A stretch of DNA of 6,384 bases. Origin: a bacterium Ga0077546 (GTDB taxonomy: Bacteria; Cyanobacteriota; Vampirovibrionia; Obscuribacterales; Obscuribacteraceae). Below are positions 1 through 5,168 of this stretch, piece by piece; the first letter of the stretch is position 1; each line of letters begins with the position of its first letter. The translations under genes were made by a program, and so were the position numbers. The notes under the pieces are model-generated. The model had not been told where the DNA came from. It searched no databases and worked only from the letters and a program-made list of their open reading frames with translations. The DNA lies in NCBI GenBank assembly GCA_001464165.1, contig LNEX01000400.1:1-6384 (forward strand), written 5' to 3'.

Positions 1-741
1 CCAGACATTCGCTAGAATCTCGGTTTCGTAGTCGTCCGCCTCGCTGAAGTACCATTGTCTGATACTGACGTCGATGTTCCAGCGACGTTTTGAATCGAGG
101 CAAAGAGGATTGCCTAAAAGTTTGTCCCAGAATGTTTGCTTGCCGCGTTGCCAGAAAGAACGCCATTGAAAGGTCAGACCGGTGGCGCCAGGGTAGTAGC
201 CATTGGGCATGACAGCTGGCATTCTTCTCGTGGCAGCTCGCTTAGGCAGTATGCCTTCAAAGTTGGCTGGTTGTATGCGTTTACGCGCGCCCAGAGGAGT
301 ATACAACTCCATTAGTTGACGGTTTCTCAGGGCTGCAGTGACAACACCTTTGAGGTCGATATAGCAATGGCCAGAGACCGCAACGCCAAAGGCTTCTTTG
401 CTTGGGTCAAACACCCCAGAGAAAGTCGCCCCTATAGCATCAATTGCATCAGGGGCATCAAGATCTCCGTGGCCAGCGAAATGCCCTTGGCCGATATCGA
501 CAGTGCTGTCGATATCGGCAGAATGAGAGTCGTAGTCATAAAATGAGTGAGCTACAACTAACGCGTCAAAAACCGCATCACCGTCACCGCTGTGACCGAA
601 GTCCATGCCATCGTAGACTCCGTCAAAGATACCGTGAATTCCATGGCCATCGAAGTGACCTAGGCCACTGCCGTCAAAGCCATCGTGTCCATCAGATCCA
701 TCAGAGCCGTGACCGCCTCCATCGAATCCTCCATCTGTCAT
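1..741 (-). CDS. Gly/Asp/His-rich hypothetical protein, 3' end outside the window
   Basis: The frame is open from an ATG at 741-739 to the left edge, giving 247 codons without a stop, so the C-terminus lies outside. Residues 1-93 are dominated by Gly (24), Asp (19) and His (10), with many DG, HDG and FDG units. No Lys or Arg occurs before K115. From about K131 the character flips to basic and Trp-rich (W193, W197, W205, W221, W230, W247; stretches such as FQWRSFWQRGKQTFW). There is no signal peptide or membrane helix. I do not recognise the family. The N-terminus could bind divalent metal or be a flexible acidic spacer, and the rest looks like a folded domain. It starts 19 bases after the stop of the predicted metallopeptidase gene and has a good Shine-Dalgarno site, so it is probably the distal gene of the same operon. 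The reading frame is secure because of its length, the ribosome site and the coherent composition; the function is unknown. Confidence 0.82.
   Translation of the reverse strand, partial: MTDGGFDGGGHGSDGSDGHDGFDGSGLGHFDGHGIHGIFDGVYDGMDFGHSGDGDAVFDALVVAHSFYDYDSHSADIDSTVDIGQGHFAGHGDLDAPDAIDAIGATFSGVFDPSKEAFGVAVSGHCYIDLKGVVTAALRNRQLMELYTPLGARKRIQPANFEGILPKRAATRRMPAVMPNGYYPGATGLTFQWRSFWQRGKQTFWDKLLGNPLCLDSKRRWNIDVSIRQWYFSEADDYETEILANVW
490..519. repeat. Near-perfect 30-bp palindrome inside a coding sequence
   Basis: Two 14-base arms (490-503 and 506-519) are exact inverted complements around a 2-base centre (TG). Each arm contains CGATATCG. It lies within the Gly/Asp/His-rich protein gene, where it encodes ADIDSTVDIG (residues 75-84). 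In RNA the arms could form a very stable hairpin. In DNA it could be a protein-binding or recombination site. It does not resemble the dif consensus, so the role is unknown. Confidence 0.85.
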
Positions 742-748
742 GACTGCT

Positions 749-752
749 CTCC
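749..752 (-). promoter_or_regulatory. Shine-Dalgarno site of the Gly/Asp/His-rich protein gene
   Basis: On the minus strand GGAG lies 7 bases before the ATG at 741, in the short gap after the preceding stop. It fixes the start of the gene and supports translation independent of the upstream gene. Confidence 0.7.
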
Positions 753-760
753 GCTCTCAC

Positions 761-2785
761 TCACTCTTTTTGTTCCAATTTGTCAGTGTCAAAACCACCG
801 GCGTTGCGACGGATCACTTCATCCATCATCAGCCGGGCACCGGCCTCAGTTTTCTTCAGTGCGATGGGTGGACGAACACCGCTCATGCAAAGCTTCCAAT
901 AAGCCATGAAGGCTGCAGCACCAACATAGTTGGGGTGCACGTCGCCGATGTCAGCGCGAAAGCTATAGACCCCGTTTTGGAGATTGGCGGTCAACTCCTC
1001 AACCTTGCTTTGCTTAGCGTCATCAAAGAAAACCAGATCTCGCATGGAGCGATTACCCAAGCACTCCAAGGGAGTGTTCATGATGGCATCAACCACTACC
1101 GGCGCCACTTCCATCAGGTCAGCAAAAGGCACCTCGATTTTGAAGCGAAAGCGCCTATCGTCAGGGTTGGCGTTGTGCCAGGTCACCATGGTCGGCTTCT
1201 TTTCCCCTGCAGCCTGATCGGCCAGCAGTCTCAACTCGCCCGCCGCAGCAGAAAAACCGAGCTGATTCATGGCTTCTGCAACCACATAGGCCCGAGGGTA
1301 ATCAGGCATGTGCACACCAACAACGAACTCGCCGTCATTGTCGACCTCATAGTAGCCCTCGCTGCGCAGAAGAGCGTCTGTAGTGAGCAGGTTTTCTTCG
1401 GCAGAGTTAAGGGCACTGAAAAGACTGATCAGCGAAAAACCGAAAGCTGGGCCCGTGAAAAGTACACCACCAGCAACGTCGGCATCGGTCTCGGTCAATG
1501 TCTGTACAAAGATCTGCCTGATCAAATCAAGCATTGCCACCTTCTGACCAGCGATCGTAATCGTCTTGGTTGAAAGATTGAAGTGTTTGGCATTGCTATC
1601 AATGGCATCGATCACCGCCTCTGCCATTTGCTCATGCATGAGCGGCACGTCGGCAAATACGTCATGGCGGAATTCATGGTAGAAAACCGGCATGTTGATC
1701 AGGAGAGAACCGCGCATGTTGAACGGCACCATCATCAGGTGCGCGTTGAGCGGACCACGGGCACCAGGGATGGTAGCAGGGCCACCACCAGAGTAACGCG
1801 GCATGTAAATATCGCCGACGTGCATCACCATGGTCTCAGCGCCCGCCGTCATCAATTTGAAGGCCTGCTCAAGAGAGTAGGTCAAGTACATCAGCTCGAA
1901 GTACTTACCGTCCCGTTGCTGGGCGAAGCTAGAGTCCCACATCTCCAGAACACTCATGATCTGCCTCAGGGCGCCGCTGATCACATTAACCGAAAGAGAA
2001 ATGACCTCCTCTTCGCTGGCGCCAGGGAAATTGGCCGATACAGCGTGCATGACGCTGGGTAGCGCTCCCAAAACATGAAAGTGAGCGCGCTCCTCGTCGC
2101 CAACGAAGAGTTCCTTGATCAACGCCCAGTGAAAACGCAGACTCGCAACAGTCTCTTGATACTTGGCTGGCATGTGCTTAGCGGCCCAATCTTCAATACC
2201 TTGGCTGGGGTCAAAGATGGGGGCGAGATGCTCCTCGAACCGACCAGCATGCATGGAGGCACTGAGACCACCGGCGGCAAGAAAGAGAGTGCCACCGTGG
2301 CGGTTTACCACAGGCGCCACCGCACCTGCGGCGGGAGACGCGAGAGGAGCAGGAGCGCTGTCACCGCTAACACCATTGTCAGACTTGTTATCGTCGGCGG
2401 ACGCCTTGACTTGTTTCTGGTCCAGTTTCGCTGGTCCTTCTTGCTCTCCGGCTTCAGCCTTGTTCTTGTTCACTCGGCGCCTTGAGCCACGGGCGGCCGC
2501 TTGCCTGGCCCTTTGCTCTTCACCAAGCTTGTTGATGTACAAAACGCAAGACAGAATCAGCTCTTCGGTGCTAGGCATCTTGAAGGTCTTGCGACCTGTA
2601 CCTGGAAGAATGATCAGTGGCTCGCTGCAAATCTGCCCACCGCTCGGTCTCGACAGAAGTCGCCCCGGCTGCCTTGCCGGACTATTGGGCCAGTCTTGAC
2701 CAGGGCGGCAATTGATCAGCCTCACAGGCCTTGCGCTTTCAATCAGCCTTTTGCCTGTAGGGAGCTTGATTTTTGGATTTGTCAT
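761..2785 (-). CDS. Predicted gluzincin-type zinc metallopeptidase with a disordered N-terminal region
   Basis: The protein has 674 residues from the ATG at 2785. Visible features: a Pro/Arg-rich N-terminal part (1-70); a short helical segment (70-95, SCVLYINKLGEEQRARQ); a charged then Ala/Pro-rich low-complexity stretch (about 95-160); and a long helical region. Then comes HEFRH at 370-374, with ETDAD at 432-436 in the context LTETDADVAGG. HExxH followed some 58 residues later by ExxAD is the ligand pattern of gluzincin zinc peptidases such as M48, so H370, H374 and E432 would bind zinc and E371 would be catalytic. The substrate is unknown. No signal peptide or membrane helix is seen, so it may act in the cytoplasm or at the membrane through the TPR neighbour. 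The same frame is open to an ATG at 2896, but that start would overlap the upstream gene by 86 bases. The 2785 start leaves a 25-base gap but has no clear Shine-Dalgarno site. A start at 2578 is also possible. Overall sequence is not one I recognise, so the peptidase call rests on the two motifs. Confidence 0.8.
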   Translation of the reverse strand: MTNPKIKLPTGKRLIESARPVRLINCRPGQDWPNSPARQPGRLLSRPSGGQICSEPLIILPGTGRKTFKMPSTEELILSCVLYINKLGEEQRARQAAARGSRRRVNKNKAEAGEQEGPAKLDQKQVKASADDNKSDNGVSGDSAPAPLASPAAGAVAPVVNRHGGTLFLAAGGLSASMHAGRFEEHLAPIFDPSQGIEDWAAKHMPAKYQETVASLRFHWALIKELFVGDEERAHFHVLGALPSVMHAVSANFPGASEEEVISLSVNVISGALRQIMSVLEMWDSSFAQQRDGKYFELMYLTYSLEQAFKLMTAGAETMVMHVGDIYMPRYSGGGPATIPGARGPLNAHLMMVPFNMRGSLLINMPVFYHEFRHDVFADVPLMHEQMAEAVIDAIDSNAKHFNLSTKTITIAGQKVAMLDLIRQIFVQTLTETDADVAGGVLFTGPAFGFSLISLFSALNSAEENLLTTDALLRSEGYYEVDNDGEFVVGVHMPDYPRAYVVAEAMNQLGFSAAAGELRLLADQAAGEKKPTMVTWHNANPDDRRFRFKIEVPFADLMEVAPVVVDAIMNTPLECLGNRSMRDLVFFDDAKQSKVEELTANLQNGVYSFRADIGDVHPNYVGAAAFMAYWKLCMSGVRPPIALKKTEAGARLMMDEVIRRNAGGFDTDKLEQKE

Positions 2786-2810
2786 TGGATTTAGTGCGAT
2801 TTTTCTTGAA

Positions 2811-3530
2811 TCAGTCAGAGCCGCTAAACATCTCCCGCAGAGCATTTGCTCCACAGGCCATGTATGCCGCATGGCTAGCCTTGTAAAGCTCCTCACATTC
2901 GGGAAACTCCTGCCACACCTTGAAAGCCAACTCGTAGTGCCTGACGGCTTGCGACCACTGTTCAGAGCGTTGGTATTGCAGGGCCAAGTTGTGATGAATT
3001 GACGCTAGAACACCTTTCCTGAATTGGGGGTCTTGGTTCGTCGCATCTTCAAGATCAGCCAGAGGCTGTGCTTGATGCAGTGTGCGCCAGGCAAGATCAT
3101 CATTGCCGAGCTGCGAGTAGATCTCAGTTAAGCGGCTGAGAAAGGTGAGCCTGAACATTCTCAGCTCAGATGAATCTGGATTTTCAGAGGTAGCAATTAG
3201 CTGCAAGCCCTGTTGCATTTCATCAACCGCGAGGTCCCAATTGCCTGAATTGTAATCGCAAAGGGCGAGCAGCTTGGTTGCTTCCAGGTTGAGAAAGATG
3301 TCGTCAGACGAGACCAGTCTTGCAGTGGCTGCCGCCGCCTCGTAGTCTTCGTCTTCAAAGAGAGCGACAGCTGTGCGATAGAGCTGCAGATTGACATCGC
3401 TGTTGCTATCATCCGTGGTGTGATATGTCGCTGGATGATTAAAGTTCACCCCAGTGAATTTTGCCAGAATGGCAAAGAACACTATGGTGATGACTAAGAT
3501 GCACGCGACATCTTGGTAAGTTGTTTCCAT
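2811..3530 (-). CDS. Membrane-anchored tetratricopeptide repeat (TPR) protein
   Basis: The protein has 239 residues. One hydrophobic helix at 8-25 (ACILVITIVFFAILAKF) is a probable uncleaved membrane anchor. It is followed by a polar linker (about 28-46) and four helix-turn-helix units with TPR character, at about 47-80, 81-114, 127-158 and 175-208. Typical small and aromatic positions are visible, for example NLALQYQRSEQWSQAVRHYELAF at the last one (shown here as NLALQYQRSEQW then SQAVRHYELAF). TPR domains bind other proteins, so the likely role is a membrane scaffold or adaptor. Which side of the membrane the TPR domain faces cannot be decided from the flanking charges. The gene sits 44 bases after the 132-residue gene and 25 bases before the metallopeptidase gene, which suggests a shared transcript and possibly a physical partnership. 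No Shine-Dalgarno site precedes the ATG; the bases just upstream are pyrimidine-rich. Its general class is well supported; its partner is unknown. Confidence 0.85.
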   Translation of the reverse strand: METTYQDVACILVITIVFFAILAKFTGVNFNHPATYHTTDDSNSDVNLQLYRTAVALFEDEDYEAAAATARLVSSDDIFLNLEATKLLALCDYNSGNWDLAVDEMQQGLQLIATSENPDSSELRMFRLTFLSRLTEIYSQLGNDDLAWRTLHQAQPLADLEDATNQDPQFRKGVLASIHHNLALQYQRSEQWSQAVRHYELAFKVWQEFPECEELYKASHAAYMACGANALREMFSGSD

Positions 3531-3574
3531 GGTGAATAGAGGGGATAGATTTGTTCAAGTGGCCTGCTGCAAGG

Positions 3575-3973
3575 TCATTGGTAATCGAGGGCGATGAGCC
3601 GTTTGAAGAAGCGCACCATGTCAAAGACACTGACGCTTGAGACAGGATCTCGATATTCAATCGAGCGCACATCGACGATGGTGTCATTCATGTCTTTATC
3701 GCCTCTTTTGGCGCGGCGCACAACGAGAATGACATAGTCGTTGACTTTGGCCGTGGCTAAGTAGGCAGCGTTGAGGCTGTCGCCATCGGTCTTGTACGAC
3801 CTGTAGTTAACGACAATGTGATATTGAGTGTTGGGACCAGCAGCAGCTTTGGTGCCCTCGGGAAAGGTGGCAACACTGGCTGCCCAGCGTTGAATTTGTC
3901 CTTCGACGCGGTCAATGTCTACCTGCCTCCAGGGCCACCTCCAACGACGGCCTCGAAAGCGATTCTTAGCCAT
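3575..3973 (-). CDS. Small basic hypothetical protein with an Arg/Trp-rich N-terminus
   Basis: The protein has 132 residues. Residues 1-30 are strongly basic and Trp-rich (RFRGRRWRWPWR at 5-16), which could contact membrane or nucleic acid. Residues 48-110 alternate in a way that suggests a beta-rich domain (YHIVVNY, YVILVVRRAKR, TIVDVRSIEY). Residues 115-128 form a likely amphipathic helix (SVFDMVRFFKRLIA). No signal peptide, membrane helix or known motif was seen, and I do not recognise the family. Its ATG overlaps the stop of the 83-residue gene by 8 bases (3966-3973), a layout typical of translational coupling, so both proteins are probably made together. Both begin with MAK. It is followed after 44 bases by the TPR gene. 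Confidence 0.75.
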   Translation of the reverse strand: MAKNRFRGRRWRWPWRQVDIDRVEGQIQRWAASVATFPEGTKAAAGPNTQYHIVVNYRSYKTDGDSLNAAYLATAKVNDYVILVVRRAKRGDKDMNDTIVDVRSIEYRDPVSSVSVFDMVRFFKRLIALDYQ

Positions 3974-4217
3974 TGTAGTACTCAGGGCCTACGCCTTCGG
4001 GTAGCTGGTCTTCGAAGAGCTCAGGAGGAAGGCCCGGACCGACTTTGCCGGAAGAATGAAGCTGAGCAGAAGGTTGCAGTTTGACTTTCTTGGTGCCTTT
4101 CCCTGAAATTTGCTTCGTTCCTTGCTTCGTGCCTTTCGCAGCGACCTGCCCTGAAGCTGAAATTTGCTTGATTTGATTGGTCTTGGTATCGCTGTTCGAC
4201 TTTGCAGTTTTTGCCAT
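3966..4217 (-). CDS. Short Lys-rich repeat protein, function unknown
   Basis: The protein has 83 residues in two parts. Residues 1-46 hold 11 Lys with one acidic residue and repeat short units: GTK three times (29-31, 33-35, 41-43) and KQIS twice (17-20, 35-38). Residues 60-83 are Pro/Gly-rich and acidic (GPGLPPELFEDQLPEG). The first part resembles disordered, nucleic-acid-binding histone-like tails in composition only. It is the first gene of the five-gene cluster and overlaps the next by 8 bases. No Shine-Dalgarno site is visible before the ATG. An alternative frame (3989-4273) in the same place is also basic. I prefer this one for its stop/start overlap with the next gene and its ordinary codon use. 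Low complexity keeps confidence moderate. Confidence 0.65.
   Translation of the reverse strand: MAKTAKSNSDTKTNQIKQISASGQVAAKGTKQGTKQISGKGTKKVKLQPSAQLHSSGKVGPGLPPELFEDQLPEGVGPEYYNG
4103..4169 (-). repeat. Short direct repeats in the Lys-rich protein gene
   Basis: Two kinds of repeat are present. A 13-base direct repeat occurs at 4103-4115 and 4157-4169 and encodes the KQIS units. A 12-base tandem pair at 4110-4121 and 4122-4133 differs at one base and encodes the GTKQ units. They show that the Lys-rich half grew by local duplication and could vary in length between strains. Confidence 0.75.
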
Positions 4218-4251
4218 GATTGTTTGGAGTCAGGAGTGAATGTTGAAAGAG

Positions 4252-4267
4252 AATTTCGCGAGAAATT
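4252..4267. repeat. Small inverted repeat upstream of the five-gene cluster
   Basis: Six-base arms AATTTC and GAAATT are separated by GCGA. The repeat lies 35 bases before the ATG at 4217, where a promoter or operator of the cluster would be expected. No convincing -35/-10 pair was found around it, so a regulatory role is only a suggestion. Confidence 0.35.
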
Positions 4268-4297
4268 GCTCAATGGGATTTAACGCTTAAGCCCCAA

Positions 4298-4315
4298 TCT
4301 GTTCGTTGGAACAGA
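4298..4315. repeat. Inverted repeat, possible operator or hairpin
   Basis: Seven-base perfect arms TCTGTTC and GAACAGA surround GTTG in the gap between the 182-residue gene and the five-gene cluster. No T-run follows on the minus strand, so it is not a normal terminator. It could be an operator or a structured leader. The half-sites face the opposite way to the GAAC-N4-GTTC LexA box of Gram-positive type. Confidence 0.4.
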
Positions 4316-4384
4316 GCGGAGCTTAGTCGGAGAATTCCCCAGTCGGGAGCGATCCTCACCCGGCCAGCACTGGAATTGCACCAG

Positions 4385-4410
4385 CCCCACCGCAGGCGTG
4401 CGGATCGGGG
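4385..4410 (-). terminator. GC-rich hairpin after the 182-residue gene, possible terminator
   Basis: It starts 29 bases beyond the stop at 4440. The minus-strand RNA could pair CCCC with GGGG (outer 4 bp) and CCGCA with TGCGG (inner 5 bp, loop CGCC), with a small asymmetric bulge between. No T-tract follows, so intrinsic termination is doubtful. It may be a stabilising 3' end or part of a structured intergenic RNA. Confidence 0.35.
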
Positions 4411-4439
4411 ATTAAGATTTGAGAGCTTGGCTTGCGTCT

Positions 4440-4988
4440 CTAACCACGAGGGGCGAGAGACTTGCCGTGCGGTTTCTTTGGACCATCTGGAATGCACACA
4501 TCGCCGAGGCCACCAGGCACACTGCGAGGAACTTCATAAGCCGAGCCGTCAATGCGCAAGAACGGCAAGATTTTGTGCAAAACCGGAGTAGGGCTTGACT
4601 CTGTTCTGGAGAACGTCAAGCCAACCGGAACCTTTGAAGCTGTAGGTTTATCAGTATTATCGTAGGTTAAGCCAACGCGTGGCAGGCCATAAGTAGCGCG
4701 CCCCGCATCTGTTCTGTTAATCATGTTGTCCATGTTATCTAGCGTTTTCAGAACGGCTGGAAGAGGAGTGTTGACAGCCGGATGCTCTCCGCACTCGGCA
4801 AGCCGTCTAAAAGTCTGCTTTATATTCCCTCGAGCTGACAGATTGCCAGACAACTCGGCCTGCGCTTCACGCCAAAGTTTGGCTGCGGTATTAATCAGCG
4901 GATCACGATAGTGGAACGCATCCTCAACAAAGTTACTGCGGGTTCCTTGCTTCGTCTCGTTATTGCTGAAAATTGCTCTCTCTGACAT
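4440..4988 (-). CDS. Hypothetical soluble protein, 182 residues
   Basis: From the ATG at 4988 the protein has 182 residues. Residues 20-95 look mostly helical (KLWREAQAELSGNL at 37-50, VLKTLDNMDNMI at 79-90). Residues 100-150 look like short strands, with a VGLT unit twice (105-108 and 122-125). The last 30 residues are Pro/Gly-rich and end basic (KKPHGKSLAPRG). There is no signal peptide, membrane helix or motif that I recognise. Two Cys (66, 165) are present. An in-frame ATG at 5048 would add 20 residues, but a GGAG at 5000-4997, 8 bases before the 4988 ATG, decides for the shorter form. It stands alone: 180 bases separate it from the kinase gene and 222 from the five-gene cluster, so it is probably its own transcription unit. 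Confidence 0.68.
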   Translation of the reverse strand: MSERAIFSNNETKQGTRSNFVEDAFHYRDPLINTAAKLWREAQAELSGNLSARGNIKQTFRRLAECGEHPAVNTPLPAVLKTLDNMDNMINRTDAGRATYGLPRVGLTYDNTDKPTASKVPVGLTFSRTESSPTPVLHKILPFLRIDGSAYEVPRSVPGGLGDVCIPDGPKKPHGKSLAPRG

Positions 4989-4996
4989 CGTCTCAT

Positions 4997-5000
4997 CTCC
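4997..5000 (-). promoter_or_regulatory. Shine-Dalgarno site of the 182-residue protein gene
   Basis: On the minus strand GGAG is followed by 8 bases and the ATG at 4988. This spacing favours that start over the in-frame ATG at 5048, which has no comparable site. Confidence 0.65.
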
Positions 5001-5063
5001 GTGGGGGGAACAAAACGAATTGTAGATTTTCAATTGTGTCGGTTCCATATCTATCAGGCAGCT

Positions 5064-5091
5064 GAACTAGCCATTAGTTTCAGGCTAATTC
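5064..5091 (-). promoter_or_regulatory. Hairpin in the leader of the 182-residue protein gene
   Basis: Nine-base arms (5064-5072 and 5083-5091) flank a 10-base loop. One position (5067/5088) pairs as U.G only in minus-strand RNA and would be a C/A mismatch in plus-strand RNA, which suggests that the minus-strand transcript is the structured one. It lies about 75 bases before the start at 4988. It may be a leader structure or a second downstream element of the kinase transcript. Confidence 0.4.
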
Positions 5092-5122
5092 TGGGCTACG
5101 CAAAATATCGATTTTAGCCAAA

Positions 5123-5152
5123 GCAAAGAGCAACTGTGGTGTTGCTCTTTGC
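5123..5152 (-). terminator. Probable intrinsic terminator of the UbiB-family kinase gene
   Basis: A 12-bp perfect stem (5123-5134 with 5141-5152) and a 6-base loop lie 16 bases after the TGA at 5169-5171. On the minus strand the stem is followed by TTTGGCTAAAAT, a short and weak T-tract. Position right after a stop, stem length and the gap to the next gene favour termination; the poor T-tract lowers certainty. Confidence 0.65.
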
Positions 5153-5168
5153 CCAGCCGATATCAACA

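Noticed and set aside
740..1573. Plus-strand frame of 277 codons, and other plus-strand frames across 316-2699
   Set aside because: They lie antisense to well-supported minus-strand genes, their translations have no coherent domains, and no ribosome site or operon context supports them.
2786..2896. Longer N-terminus of the metallopeptidase from an ATG at 2896
   Set aside because: It would overlap the TPR gene by 86 bases and the extra residues are a frame-shifted shadow of the TPR coding sequence.
3989..4273. Alternative 94-codon minus-strand frame over the Lys-rich gene
   Set aside because: Its end lies inside the Lys-rich gene without useful spacing to the next gene, whereas the chosen frame ends in an 8-base overlap with it.
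4245..4273. Promoter with TTGAGC and a 17-base spacer upstream of the five-gene cluster
   Set aside because: The hexamer at the -10 position (TCTTTC) matches TATAAT too poorly to support it.
4298..4315. LexA/SOS box
   Set aside because: The half-sites are GTTC-N4-GAAC, the reverse arrangement of the GAAC-N4-GTTC box.
4270..4497. 75-codon minus-strand frame
   Set aside because: It overlaps the end of the 182-residue gene and a GC-rich hairpin, and has no ribosome site or recognisable protein features.
4989..5048. Longer N-terminus of the 182-residue protein from an ATG at 5048
   Set aside because: The Shine-Dalgarno GGAG at 4997-5000 lies inside that extension at ideal spacing for the ATG at 4988.
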